The notes under the pieces: model-generated
Databases searched by the model: none
Told to the model about the DNA's origin: nothing
Seen by the model: only the letters and a program-made list of their open reading frames with translations
Part shown: piece by piece, positions 1 to 11,729 of the stretch
Layout: each line of letters begins with the position of its first letter
Numbering within the stretch: the first letter of the stretch is position 1
Translations under genes and position numbers: made by a program
Assembly (NCBI GenBank): GCA_030248215.1
Contig: JASANG010001546.1
Coordinates: 310,001-374,000, forward strand
Reading direction: 5' to 3'
Length of the DNA: 64,000 nt
Source: Enoplolaimus lenunculus
Taxonomy: Eukaryota; Nematoda; Enoplea; Enoplida; Thoracostomopsidae

Positions 1-150
1 TGCAAAAATCAGGAGCGGAGAGTTTTCCTGTGGTACTAGAATAGAGTAATCTAAAGCTTTAGACAATTTTTTGCTTGGTTTTAGGCTTTAGGCTTAGGCT
101 TAGTAATACGCTTATAATACTGTTCTGCCCCTGTTTTTTTTACATCAGCC
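1..150 (+). mobile_element. Family A hAT-like TTAGGC element, cut by window edge
   Basis: The copy enters at its left TIR (ATCAGGAGCGGA) and ends in the right TIR CTGTTTTTTTTACATCAGCC. It has only a few TTAGGC units. Confidence 0.7.
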
Positions 151-494
151 GAAACATCTGAATTGAGAAATCTCTAAACTGTACTTGCCTGAATGCTATT
201 TTATGTACATAATTAAATAAATTTATTCCTAAGCGTTTAAAAGCCTAATTCAAAACATAAAACGAAACAAATTTTAAATTTATTAATAAAGTAACCTAAA
301 ACAAAAGCCTTTAAAAATTAATTACCTCCCTATTGATCAATCAAGCCTAATCAAACCTAATTATTCTCACCCGAAATCAACAGTTTACACTTGCCAGTAG
401 CCAGCTTAACTGGGTTACAAATTTATGGCCCAAGTAAACATCTCTGTGGGTCTTCAATAGAGTTAGCTTATGCTGTAGACTATTAGAAATTTTG
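151..494. other. AT-rich DNA, no feature seen
   Basis: Several scattered CCTAA motifs but no open frame of note or identifiable repeat boundary. Confidence 0.5.
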
Positions 495-882
495 GGCCTA
501 TGTAAAGATCAGGGGCGAAACGTTTTTGTGTTGGACTGCAATAGAGTAAGCTTAAGCGTTACGCTAAATTCTTAAGTTCGACTCAGGTTTAGGCTTAGGC
601 TTTGGGTATAAGCACAATGTTACGCTTAGGCTTAAAATTGTGCTATACTCGCCGCGCACCGTCGCACGTGCGGCCGCACGCTGTCGGCCGCCTATGCACG
701 GCGCTGTAAAACTTTATTAAAAATTACCGCACGCCGGTTTGCGGCGGCATGCGGCAGTGTGCGGCAGCGTGCGGCAGTGTGCGGCAGCGAGCAGCGGCAT
801 CCGGCTTGGTAAACTATAGGACAACCATTAGGCTTGGAAATATGCATATACCAATGTTACTGGTCTGTTTTATACATTGGCC
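495..882 (+). mobile_element. Family A hAT-like element interrupted by a family G palindrome
   Basis: Left TIR GGCCTATGTAAAGATCAGGG at 495, right TIR ending TATACATTGGCC at 882. The TTAGGC array is split by a GC-rich element at 635-827. Confidence 0.7.
635..827. mobile_element. Family G GC-rich palindrome (PIF/Harbinger-like) nested in family A
   Basis: Inserted with TTA on both sides (632-634 and 828-830). Degenerate GGGTTGCGCTATACT-type ends surround CGGCG/GCGGCA repeats. Confidence 0.55.
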
Positions 883-1300
883 TAAATTTCGATCATTCGC
901 ACACGTGAAGATATACCGTAGCAATAATCGGGTTAAAACAATTTCAACACAAACTCAAACATTCCAAGGAGCGTTGTACCCGTTCCCTAGTGATCCCAAC
1001 GGATCCGGAACTGGATTTTGTTGTAGTTATTTTTGTATCAACCAATCAGGCAATAAATTAGATTAAAACATGTGCTGGTTTAGGTTTTCGACAAATTGCC
1101 TGATATAACTAGCGCATGAAAATCAACAAAACCTAATAACTCTGGGTGATTATGAATAATACATCATCGTTGCATATCAGCTATTGACCAGTATACACGA
1201 ATTACGCAAATTACCTACGTTTAGGTGTGTTCACAGCCCGGAAACCGATTGCTTCAAAAGAAGGGGGTATCACTAGCATATAGGTTGCACCCCTGCAAAA
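883..1300. other. Unassigned DNA
   Basis: A short open frame on plus ends at 1066 (the part outside the repeat is about 60 codons). I see no splice context or family that makes it convincing. Confidence 0.4.
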
Positions 1301-1533
1301 TTAATTTCGCGTTTCAAAAACCAGATCCACGTCGGCGGATATCTTGAACTTTATTGGTTCAGTGTATTTTTGCAAACTAAATTCAAATTTGAACAGTTCG
1401 AGTACTTCGTCGCCTACGTTCGTATGGTTGTATCTACCGTGCGTGCTTCGAATAAGCTTAAATGCACCACATATAACTTGGATGGCATTAGCTACGCGAA
1501 AAGGGTACAACTCGGACCCCCGTCTCGGGTTCC
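1301..1533 (-). CDS. Candidate terminal exon, unknown protein
   Basis: An open frame follows a TTTTGCTTCAG acceptor and runs to TAA at 1301. It encodes about 77 residues, including SELYPFRVANAIQVICGAF and ISADVDLVFETRN. The composition is protein-like and codons favour a purine first base. No family recognised and no partner exon identified. The opposite strand is also open for 67 codons but reads less like protein. Confidence 0.3.
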
Positions 1534-1791
1534 CTGAAGCAAAATAATTTTACGTATAGTAAAATATTAAAAAATTCGTAGCTGCAGGCAAATTATATCA
1601 ATTTTTTCAAATGGACCCCTTTGCAAACCATGCCTCAATTTTCAAGCACCGCCCATGCGTTTAAATATTTAAATATGCGAAGGTAACAGATAAAACTTTG
1701 TGAATCTGGTATTAATTGGGTTATAAATTTTTGATGCAAACCCGAATTGTTAAAGTTGCCAAACGGTAAACCGTTGACGTAAAGCGAGTAT

Positions 1792-2152
1792 CAGGGTACA
1801 ATTGGAGGTCTGCCTCAAGCTCCGGATTCGGCAAAAAATCGGCTTCCGGCTCCGGTAGAATTTTTACCAGAGGTTCGGTCGGGCAATTTCGGTATAAAAC
1901 ATTTAGCATAATTTTGCCAAACTTATCTGTTGAGCGCGGTTCGTTTTACTTGCGTCACAATTTTCAAGAAAGAATTTCCGAACGTTCGCAGCAAATTAGT
2001 GTAAAACCAAACAACTTAACAACATTTTGCAGATATTGGCTAAAATTAACTAATTAACCATCATTGTTACTACATAGTTTCGCTTCACCTCCGGCTCCGG
2101 CAAGTTTCGTTGACCTCCGGCTCCGGTATACTTCACCTCCGGTTGCACCCTG
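1792..2152. mobile_element. Family B hAT-like MITE (CCGGAA/CTCCGG-rich)
   Basis: Ends CAGGGTACAATTGG and CCGGTTGCACCCTG, flanked by GCGAGTAT / GTGAGTAT, a 7/8 match to an 8-bp duplication. This is the most diverged of the three copies here. Confidence 0.7.
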
Positions 2153-2488
2153 GTGAGTATACATGACTCATGATAACCCGAAATATAAAGCCTCACATTT
2201 CAAGTTCAAAAGCCCGTAATTGGTCAACTTTATTCAACTTTACAGCCAATCATATCGTGGTATTTTTCAAATAGATCCACATGAACAGAGATTTGTTTGA
2301 GACAGTAATTGAAAATTCTATTTCCATTAAAATTAAACCAAATCGAACAAATCTGTTTTTGGTTTAAGTTATTGTTAGAATTAGGTTAAACTCCGACCTT
2401 TCCAAAATTCATCGTCCATGAGCCATTTGAATTTTATTTTTGGAGTCACACATATTCAAACAGTTAGTAAATTTTGTAACTTCAAGGC
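2153..2488. other. AT-rich DNA, no feature seen
   Basis: No long frame, no recognised repeat end. Confidence 0.45.
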
Positions 2489-2565
2489 CAATATAAAGAA
2501 CAGGACCGTACCAGTAGTATAACCCTATTCCTAGACCTAAGTCTAAACCATAAGAATAAGCTTGT
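2489..2565 (-). mobile_element. Family A fragment
   Basis: GGCCAATATAAAGAACAGG-type end followed by a few degenerate CCTAAG units; the other end is missing. Confidence 0.5.
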
Positions 2566-2633
2566 ACTAAAAGATTAAAGCCAAAGTTGCTATCAGACAC
2601 ATGCTGTCTTCGCAATACCACCGTTTAAGCTTA

Positions 2634-3210
2634 GGGTTGCGGTATTGTTGTCGACTCTTTTATGTCGTGCGGCGTCGTTCAACACCGCACCGCAACGCAC
2701 GCGTACTGTAGTGACCCGAATAAGTGGGGAGACTGATATTTATTTGGCCTCACCGGTGGGTAACCACCTGTTATTCGGTGACGGACTATTATTTATGTTC
2801 AAACCGCCCTCCGCCACCATTCCTTTCTGATATATATCCGGTATTGCAACTATCCGTTGAATTAAACGTTTTCTGCGTTGCATCAAAAGCTTGAGAGATA
2901 ATACAAGGTTATATTTGGAATGTTACTTTCATAACTTAAGTATGTTTTAAGTTTCGAACTCAAGTTTACTTGGTCCTGGAGTCATTTACGCGCTACAATT
3001 AGAGATAATTGACATTTATGCACTTTAATTAGGGTTTAGGGACTCTATCCGCTTACGAACTCTTATTAGGGATACAGACTCCTATTGATTGGAACTCAAA
3101 ATGGGAACCCCTCTTTTTCACCCCCTCCTTGATTCGGGTCACTACAGTATTTTGCCGCATGGCACAGCAAATCACTTTGTAAACAAAAAATTTTAACTTG
3201 CGTTGCCCTA
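2634..3210. mobile_element. Family G palindrome split by a family C MITE
   Basis: Left end TTA|GGGTTGCGGTATTGTT; CG-rich body interrupted at 2706-3147; the right end is degenerate. Confidence 0.45.
2706..3147 (+). mobile_element. Family C Tc1/mariner-type MITE
   Basis: 442 bp, TIR CTGTAGTGACCCGAATAAG and its inverse, flanked by TA on both sides. No coding capacity. Interrupts a family G element. Confidence 0.85.
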
Positions 3211-3468
3211 CGGGGCTATTCAAGCTGGACGATGCCACACGCCAAGTATAGCCACCACCCTTATATAATTATTTTTATGTTTTTCTATTTCTTTCTAATT
3301 GATTTAATGAACCTTGAAATTTTGAACTTTCAGTACAGGTTTAGGTTTGCCAAACCGCTAATGTACTTCTACACAGAAACGGTATATGTATATGGTACCT
3401 TTACACCGAAATCATCTGCAAAATTCCTGTAGTCGCAAGCAGGAAAGCAAATTTATGTTAGAATTATT

Positions 3469-3594
3469 GGCCCGGGTATAGAAACAAGGTCGGATCGTTT
3501 TCCGGCGGAAGCGTTTGACTAACTTTTTCGCTTAGGCTTAGGCTTAGGAATATGCTTTTATGCTACTGTTGCGACCCTGTTCTATACATGGGCC
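3469..3594 (+). mobile_element. Family A hAT-like element, minimal copy
   Basis: 126 bp with GGCCCGGGTATAGAA and TTCTATACATGGGCC ends, TSD GAATTATT / GTATTATT (7/8). Only three TTAGGC units; a GGTCGGAACGTTTTCCGGCGG-type variant of the left arm. Confidence 0.8.
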
Positions 3595-3696
3595 GTATTA
3601 TTTAAGTATTTCTAAGTTCAGCAGTACCACAAAGAACCGTTCACGAAAATTTTTCTTCGGATCCCGTTTGTCTCTATCCCACGGACGTTTGGATTA

Positions 3697-3872
3697 CTTG
3701 TCGAAGGGCGCCGTCCGACATCGTCCGTCGCCGTTCGTCACCTTGCGGCACCGTGCGTCACTTTCCGTCAACGCACGGTACGTAAGCAATTTGCTTTACC
3801 GCACTGCGACGTACGGCGGCGGCTGGACATTGCCGCACGGTGCCGCAAGTGATCAAGAGTATAACACCGCCC
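3697..3872. mobile_element. Family G GC-rich palindrome
   Basis: Repeated CCGTCCGNC/GCGGCA motifs; right end AGTATAACACCGCCC followed by TAA. Left TIR is degraded. Confidence 0.55.
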
Positions 3873-5107
3873 TAATTCTGAGCCATAAGGCTTACCGCAT
3901 AGCTCCGAAAACATATATTCTAACACACAAGCGGCGTAAAGCCGAAATTTCAACCAATCATTTGAAGTCAAAAAAAGGTCAATTGTCGCGTCAATAGCGA
4001 ATACCTGAACGAGCGAACCACTGTGAGACAGGCTTTGAAAGACAAGAAAATTACGATTTGGTAGTGCGAAAACACAACCGCTTTTTTCTAAGTTGATTGG
4101 TTTCGGAGCCTTGTAAATTACCGTATACGGTGGCTACGTACCGCGTTAAAATTGCTAAATTAACCCTAAAATAGACACAACTTAAACCGTTTTGAATACT
4201 AGAAATTAAAGCTTAGGTGATAGTTACGTTGCTCGTTCGATATAAGCTTTAGTAGAAAGTTATTCCCGTTCGAAATCAAATGCTGACTACACCACTGATT
4301 GCATTTACGCGAAAAAAAAGTTCGAATCACCGGCCTGACGTCACGATAATTATTTTGCGGTGAAGACATTTTGCTTTGAGCGGACTGTAAGCCAACAACA
4401 GACGCCGGTAGAGATAAATTATTTAACGGGCAGATTGGTATTTGGTTTGTAGACTCAGAGAGAATACACGGGGGGACTGATTTGAGTCATCTGACCCCTT
4501 TGCTTCGTGAGCTGAAATTTTGACTACGGTTTCGGGTGCTTCGGCGCAAATTCTTAATTCAGATTCCGTTGATTCGTCATAATATTGTTAGCCACCGTAT
4601 GTTTGCAAAAAACCCTGGGGTCCGCCAAAGAAACTGCAACAAAAGTAGTTTTTGAATTACCTCATTCAGGCCCTGGAGCTCAAGGGAAATATCTACAGTG
4701 TGTTTGTTGGCGTATGATCAGCTTTTATCTTGTTAGCTTATTTTTGAAGTAAAATCGTTTCGATTTTAGAATTACCGTCAAGACCGGATCATAATGGATT
4801 CAAGCTAGGCTGAGCGGTTTAAAAATGAAAGTTTTGAATTGAAACATATATTTCGACCCACGCTTTTTATTAACCTTTTTTGGGGCCCTCAAACAGAATC
4901 AGCTTCAGCGCCCGGTTACGGGATGATCCGTCCCAGATGACAGCAGTTGCAATACAACGAAATGCCACTCTCGGAACTATTGCAAATTCCATAAGGTGGT
5001 AGTGTGATGGACATTGAAGCTTTTTTTGACTTCAGTATGTTTCATATTGAAAATGATATTGTGGAAGTTGCACTGCAATTTATCACCGTAGCAGTGAAAC
5101 GACTTTT
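3873..5107. other. Unassigned DNA with opposed short open frames at 4575-4760
   Basis: Around 4575-4760 both strands stay open for 40-55 codons (plus reads KETATKVVFELPHSGPG; minus reads ELQGLNEVIQKLLLLQFLW). Neither has a decisive splice pattern, so no gene is called. Confidence 0.3.
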
Positions 5108-5836
5108 TTGACAAATTCTCAAATGTGTATAGCATTTATCATCAGTTGATTGCTGGTTTGGTACTGATTTGCAAGCCGGTGGTAACCGGTGAACTTCAAA
5201 ATCGATGATAATTGTTTCATTGTATTTGTTCAATGTTTTCGCAAGACTTTAAGATACTCAGATAGTGGAGTTTGCTTTTTTGAAAACGTTACTGTAGTGA
5301 CCCGAACAAGAGGGGGACCATTTTGAGTCCCAATCAGTAGGAATCCGTATCCCTAATAAGAGTCCGTAAGCGGATAGAGTCCTTAAGCTCCAATTAGAGT
5401 CCATGTCAATTGTCACTAATTGTAATGCATAAAGGACTACAGGACCAAATAATGTTGAGTTCGAAACTTTAAAGCATACTTAAGTTTTGAAAGTACATTC
5501 CTAAGTAATACCTTGCATTATCGCTCAAGCTATTGTCACTAGACAAATAAACGTTTAATTCAACGGATTCTTGCAATACTAGATATATATCAGTAACGAA
5601 GGGCGGCAGAGACCGGGTTAAAAATAAAAAATAACAGTCCGTAACCTCATAACAAAGGGGGGTACCCTCTGGAGAGGCCGACTAATTATCAGTCCCCCTC
5701 TTATTCGGGTCACTGCAATAGTCACTAACGACAGGCGCCATACTTTCAGTATACAGCTCCAAATATCTATTGCAGAAGTTCGTCAGCTTGAAAACCTATC
5801 GCGGACTGTTTCCAGTACACATTTGAGAATATCGAC
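5108..5836. mobile_element. Family I palindromic element split by a family C MITE
   Basis: Left end ATTCTCAAATGTGTATAGC and right end inverse ACACATTTGAGAATAT, separated by the insertion at 5292-5718. Confidence 0.65.
5292..5718 (-). mobile_element. Family C Tc1/mariner-type MITE
   Basis: 427 bp, CTGTAGTGACCCGAACAAG end, right end GGGTCACTGCAA slightly mutated, TA on both sides. Confidence 0.82.
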
Positions 5837-6556
5837 CCTCACTTAAGCTTCAACGGCTTATCAAACTGCGAATACCTTGAAAAATCCACTGCATCATAAT
5901 TAATATACCGTAGGAATGGCAGCCAGCAGGCTGCGATTTCTGAGAAGGGTAACAGAACAAAAAGAACATAAGATCCACGTAGGCCTCGATGGGAAAAATA
6001 ACACCGTTTTCTATAAGTTTTTTTTTCACGAATTAACCTTTTGTTATGGCTTTGTTTAGCAACAATTTAAGCTTAAAAATAAGCGTTTCATAAGGTTAAA
6101 CTTAAAACACATTGCCAGCTTCGCGGCACCTTTGATGTCATTCAGTTGTTTTTTCATGTTCCAATGTTGACCGGGAATGGGAGTCTTGGTCTCGGGCAAG
6201 TGTCGGTATTTGGCAAGTCTCGGTGTCGTTGTCGAATTTATTTCGATATTTTGGAACCGAGACCAGAACCCGTGGATTCAGCTAATGTATGACTGTATTG
6301 TTGAAGTAATTGATGCCTGATGAATAACAGTTTGCGGTGAATCTATAAATTTCAATATTTATGCAATAATTATGAACAAATATTTTGGAAAAAAAACACA
6401 AAAACACAAAGAAAACTTAAATCATTAAAAACAATTTATTTTGAAAATTTTAACTTTTTTCGGTGATGACCAAACATTGGCCAAGATGGAGTCTTTTCGT
6501 AGCCACTCTCAGTAGTCAGGACTCAGTTTCGGTCTCCGTTTTGAACCGGGACAGCC
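5837..6556. other. Unassigned DNA
   Basis: A/T runs and no supported frame. Confidence 0.4.
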
Positions 6557-6655
6557 CATCCCTGAGGTTTATCGCTACTTATCCCTGCCCATCCCTGATG
6601 CTTATCGCTACTTATCTCTGCCCATCCCTGAGGCTTATCGCTACTTATCTCTGAT
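6557..6655 (+). repeat. 33-bp tandem repeat, three copies
   Basis: Unit CCCATCCCTGAGG plus TTATCGCTACTTATCTCTG; the frame is multiple of three, which explains an open frame here. Confidence 0.85.
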
Positions 6656-6837
6656 ACAGAAAAACGATTAAGTGACTGCGGTAGTCGTTCGAATACTTCA
6701 GTGACCACTCGCAGGGTCACTCAGGATGGCGCCGTGCCGAAACTCAAACTTTGTCAGTCGGGCGTCTGTCAGGATTCGGGGGCTCGAATCCCTTACCCAC
6801 ATCCCTGTGTAGTACTTGCTTTAGTCAAAGATTACAC

Positions 6838-6900
6838 ATTAGGTGGGTTTCACTTGAAAGTTGCAGCTGCAAAAACTTGCACGTGTGAATATAACCTAAT
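6838..6900. repeat. Degenerate palindrome related to family J
   Basis: AGTTGCAGCTGCAAAAACTTGCACGTGTGAA-like core resembles the ends of the element at 38646; boundaries AGGT/ACCT. Confidence 0.4.
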
Positions 6901-8438
6901 CGAATTCCAAGAAATGAACAGTGAGGTAGTAATCAAAGATATTCCATGCTGGGTTGACTTGTAGGTTTTCCGAAAAGGATATAGTTTTTTGGTTCTCTAT
7001 GGTTTCGGTTCACAATTATACCTTTAAAACGGTCGTAAAGCGGTAGTTTACCGATAATCATATACTTTTCGTCGGTTGTTTCCAGGGAAATCAGCCAATG
7101 TTTTGTGCTAATTAGTTCTTGGATTACGAATCATGACTAAGTGAACGCTGACCCTTGTACACTACTTCCGTATTTAAGTTTAAGGTTTATACCGTAGGCT
7201 TCGGCTTAGGAAAATGTTTAGGCGCTTAGTTTGCAAGGCTGAGTTGTGGCCTGGTGAAACCTCCCCATCTTAGTGGGCCCCGTCTTGTATTTCAGACATT
7301 AATAGCATAAAACAGCTGAGAAATATGTGTCCGAAATGGTTAAAACAAAATTGTCGTACATTTAAGAATTTACTTTTGCCAATTTATAAGACGTAAATTT
7401 CTCCCTTTCACGAAATAGTTGGCTTATATTCAAGACTAATTTTCTGGTTTTTTATGTACGTAAAAAAGTTGCTCCGTTTAAATCATTATAAGGGTATATA
7501 AACAAACGAATTTCAAAGATATTTCGGGTTGCACTCAGGCTCCCCAACCTAAGTTTTGGCGTCTTGGACGTATCATAGGTTGTAAAATTTGGGAATTTGG
7601 TTGAGGTTAATTTAAATATTGGAAGGCACACTTCTCTGGCAAATCTTGTTTATACGACTCAAAAATCAGCAAAGTAAAACTTTTATTTCAGACATATGTG
7701 ACTTAAATTTTAGGCATATATATTTGTATTGTATTTCAGATATACTTTTCTTAATCGCTTATGAAACACACTCTTCAATTTAAGTCATTTCAGCGTTAAA
7801 AATCGCAGAGACAAATTTCTTAAAAAATTTCAGAAACAAATGTCTCGCATTCAAGACATCTATGTCTGAAGTCTAGATTAAGACATAATTGTCTTGAATT
7901 TAAGAAAAGATTTCTTGAATATCAGAGAATGTTTTTTTGTGTGTACTTGATCACTCCACTGCAACAGTAGTTGAAGAAGCGTTTGCGAACAAAACGAGCG
8001 AGAAACTGCAGATGTCTGGAAAACCATGAGTTACCACAGAGGTTGGTAAACCTCGTGAACGGATCGAGCTGAGATAGGTAGAACTAGACGCCTATCCGTA
8101 TTTTAGATCCCAAGACGAAATTTCAATTTTTTGACACCCTCTGACATCGAACCCCTATTAATAGAAACTTTAATTTTTAGGACCCTAAGTGTTAGCTTAA
8201 TTGAGGAAACCTCACAAATGAAGCGAGCGAGAAGTCAGACGCATTTTTGTATTAAATGACATGGTAAACTTTCAAGTTTGGAAGTTTCCTAACCTCAGAC
8301 TCCCAAATTATGTTTCGTGGGTTTTAAAACGGTCTCTTGGACCTGTGAGCTGTCTACTTCTTTAGTTTACCGAGTTTAAGATAAAAACAAAATCAATATA
8401 TATATATATTAGTTAATATGCAAATGATTTGAAGCATT
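6901..8438. other. Unassigned DNA with TGTCT/AGACA palindromic motifs
   Basis: Between about 7660 and 7940 there are repeated short inverted motifs such as AAGACATAATTGTCTT and CAGACATATGTGA, suggesting an old palindromic element without clear ends. No gene seen. Confidence 0.35.
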
Positions 8439-8626
8439 GGCCCATGTACAGATTAGGAGTGGAACGTTTTTCTGCAGGACTGCAACAGATGAAGCTGAAG
8501 CGTTGACTAATTTTTTGTTTACGCTTAGGTTTCAGCTCAGGTCTAAACTTATTCTCACGCTCTGGTTTGGATTTAGGCTTAGGTTTATGAATATGCTTAT
8601 GCTACTGTTACGGCCCTGTTCTTTAC
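8439..8626 (+). mobile_element. Family A hAT-like element
   Basis: Left TIR GGCCCATGTACAGATTAGG, right end CGGCCCTGTTCTTTACA. The TTAGGC units are strongly diverged. Confidence 0.65.
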
Positions 8627-9547
8627 AAATGCTTTACTTGCCAATAGACGTTTCAAACTTAACATAATTCCAATTCAAGTTCAAGAAAAATTATTTTAAA
8701 TGATATGTTTATATTTAACTTAAAAATAAAATATTCTCAAAAAACAGTTTAGCTGGCTGAATTCTTTTCGCTTACAGTGCATCTTAATTAAATATTCCTA
8801 CTGACTAAGCGGTGTACTAACCCTAAGTTTAAGCCACACAGGCTTGCTGTCTCTCTGTGGGCTGCCCTTAAATTTAACACGTGCTCCAAGTTTACTTGCT
8901 CGCAGCTCGAGCTGACGTCTCACATTGATGCTTAAATGAATTGTGTCTGATTTACAGCGAATAATTAACTTTTAGTATATACGTAAATATCTTTCAAATC
9001 ACTTCGCTGTGTTGTAAAATTTAAAAAATACATCTGCAGTGGTAGCCTTTTTTATTGCAATTACAAATTGTGCAACACAAGCGTTCAGTATTGCAATTTT
9101 GCCTGAAATCTGGTTCAAAGATTAGCCAGCAAGAATATGACTGGTTTAAATACCAAAATTAAATTTGGTTCTGCAGACGGCGCTGGTGTGACGCAAACGT
9201 TATCCAATGCGATCCGTCCGAGATAATGCTTTATCTTATCAATTGTTCACTTATTTCATTACAGTTGTTAATTATGAACGTGTGTTATTCGTATCAAAGC
9301 CGTTTCAGATATCGAGATATGATAAGTAAGTTTTTTTTGATAAAATATTCAAAATTGTAATAATGTTTTAGACTCGAAATATACCCTAAAGTTACGCAAC
9401 ACATCTCGTTACGCGTCGTCAGGCGTGGCAGGGCGGCGAAATGGTTAACAAATTGGAACGCGATGACGCGAGTAGCCGAACGCTGCCGCGTGACGACGCT
9501 AAAATTTCTTTTACTAGGAATGGAAGCCGTCTCAACCAGATGGTTTA
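8627..9547. other. AT-rich DNA, no feature seen
   Basis: No long open frame, no recognised repeat end. Confidence 0.45.
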
Positions 9548-9714
9548 GGGTGGCGCTATACTTTTGATGTCGTCCGATGCCGTCCGTCGCCGCAAGTCAG
9601 CAGCGTCGGTCACCGTGCGGCATTGTAGACGTATAATATACGTACGATAACGTAAGGTGACGGACGGTGACGGGCGGCATCGGACGGCGCCGTACGACAA
9701 GTACAGTACCACCC
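9548..9714. mobile_element. Family G GC-rich palindrome
   Basis: TTA|GGGTGGCGCTATACTT ... ACCACCC|TTA; arms of CCGTCCGTC and GACGGACGG repeats meet at an AT-rich centre. Confidence 0.7.
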
Positions 9715-9879
9715 TTATGGATGGCTGAAAATGGTTTACTTGAAGTTACATTAGCTATATTGCTAGACTGTTTTTAGATAACATAGTAACAGCAACAAAC
9801 CAGCGACAAATCAGGTGAACATCCACAACTATTAACATATTTCAAATCGTTGCCACTGCGGTACGCGGTTTTAGTTTTA

Positions 9880-10014
9880 GGGTTGCGCTATACTTGACGT
9901 CCCTGGCGCCGTCCGTCACCGTCCATCACTACACGGTATCGTACGTTAACCTGACGGACGGCGTCGATTGTGTGACGGACAGCGCCGGACGTCAACAAAA
10001 GTATAGCGCAACCC
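9880..10014. mobile_element. Family G GC-rich palindrome, best-preserved ends
   Basis: GGGTTGCGCTATACTT and exact inverse AAGTATAGCGCAACCC; 135 bp, left TTA, right TAT. Confidence 0.75.
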
Positions 10015-10369
10015 TATACGAGTAAATACAGCGTCATAAATAAAAACAAAACAAAATCGCAACGAAATTCAATTAGCTATGTAATTTTAGGCCGGGTATT
10101 CAGACTGGAACAATTTGCCTATCCAAACCGTCACTTAGAATTGCTCGAGAGTGGAGTCTGTAAGTTTTTCAATCTGTGTTCAGTTGAACATTAATGTGTC
10201 GTGTTGTGTGTTGTTATGTCTGTTTTGTGTTGAATTGCCGTTCAAAAACAATATTCTACATATTGTATCGCTTAGTTGAATTCAATATTAGTTGTAGTGC
10301 AATTGGTCGGCAGGTGTACTGATGTTTGATATATTTGTTATAACCGTTGGTACGGCTTTCGTCAGGCCC

Positions 10370-10520
10370 GTAACCAGGGAAGGGAAGCCGTTCCCCGGAA
10401 AAATATTGCATCTCCCCTTAGAAAAAATTTCAATTTTACTTGTTTTAAGTCATCGAAAATTCTTGTAGGTAATTTTTGTAAAATTTTCAGCTCCCACCCC
10501 CTAACAAGATGGGCTGGCCG
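10370..10520. repeat. Family L dispersed repeat fragment
   Basis: CCCGTAACCAGG start and the TCATCGAAAATTCTTGTAGG core shared with copies at 22.7, 28.1, 39.1 and 59.5 kb. Confidence 0.5.
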
Positions 10521-10797
10521 CGGGTTTGAACTTTATGGTTAAATTAGAAAAAAATTTTGCTCGAAGATAAAATGTTTAAAGTCTTGAAATATTACGAAAA
10601 TCACATTTTGTGTTGCCGTTTTGTGAGTGGTTTAAAATACCATGAAATGAATGTAATATTTGGATTTGGGTCGTATGGTTAACCCGCAATGCATAAAAGA
10701 CCGGGGTTTGAGATAACAGTTCTTACTTTGACCAGAAAATAGGTTAAATTTAAATTTCTCTAAGTATTTGGTCAAGTTTAGTTGGTTTCAAGTTAGG

Positions 10798-10870
10798 GTT
10801 GTAAGCATGCGAGACCTGCTTATCCTGGTACTTATGCAATATATGCAATGGACATTGTGTTGTATGCTAA
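10798..10870. repeat. Family K head fragment
   Basis: TTGTAAGCATGCGAGACCTG and TGCAATATATGCAATG match the head of the SINE-like units at 55.5 kb; no tRNA-like part here. Confidence 0.5.
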
Positions 10871-10979
10871 ACGGAAACTTACGTATTGACAAATTTAGTT
10901 GACTATGAAAGTAGTTGAAGATGCAGCTACGTGGCATTAATTCAGGGTGTTTAATTGTTAAATTTGTCACAAAAATTAT

Positions 10980-11262
10980 GACCAATATAAATAACAGGGG
11001 CGGAACAGTATTATAAGCATATTTCTAAGCCAAAGCCTTAGCCTAAGCCTAAGCCTAAGCGTAAGAATGAGCATATTCCTAAGCCTAAGCCTAAGCGTAA
11101 GAATGAGCATATTCCTAAGCCTAAGCCTACGCGTAAGAATGAGCATATTCCTAAGCCTAAGCCTAAACCTAAGCTTAAGCCAAGCATTAGTAATCTAAAG
11201 CTTAGGCTTACTCTATTGCAGTCCCACAAAAAAACAACCCGCCCCTGATCTTTACATGGGCC
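10980..11262 (-). mobile_element. Family A hAT-like TTAGGC element
   Basis: 283 bp, ACCAATATAAATAACAGGGG and CCCCTGATCTTTACATGGGCC-type ends, TSD AAAATTAT / AGAATTAT (7/8). Three 36-42 bp modules end in a GTAAGAATGAGCATATT spacer. Confidence 0.82.
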
Positions 11263-11729
11263 AGAATTATGAAAAAATGCGAAATAATAAGTAATCAATG
11301 AACAGTTGACAGCATTTATAATTTTAAGCCTTCGTTTAAGGTTTTACTAATCTTGGTTTATAGAGTAAAGTTAAATTGTATGCTTGCAACATTTTACCAA
11401 ATATTTAACGAGCAAATTTCAATTTAAAATTTTACATTTAAATGTGATTTTCTAAACATCACAATTTCAGTGATCATTTGAGTATATATACTTTTTAACA
11501 CTAAATGACTGTTTTGCAACCGACGCTACGAGGGCCTGATCCAGGAGGGGTTCATTAGGTGCCAACCCCCCTTAACTCGTTTTAGATTATTGTGGGTTCG
11601 ATCCCTGGTCTGCTCATAAAATTATCCGCGACGATAGTCGTTCAAGTGTAAATTGAAATTTTTGAACATAAATCTTTATGGCATATTTCGGCGTATTCCT
11701 ACGGCAATCATACGGTAGTTAACGCTTGT
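11263..11729. other. Unassigned DNA with an isolated B-box-like motif
   Basis: GGGTTCGATCCCTGG at about 11590 resembles a pol III B box, without an A box at the right distance. Otherwise nothing seen. Confidence 0.35.

Noticed and set aside
749-1066. 105-codon plus frame at the left edge
   Set aside because: Its first third lies in a family G GC-rich repeat and its start is inside a mobile element.
4575-4760. Possible exon on plus or minus
   Set aside because: Both strands are open and neither has a convincing acceptor and donor pair; the 27-base GT-AG gap on minus is too short for an intron.
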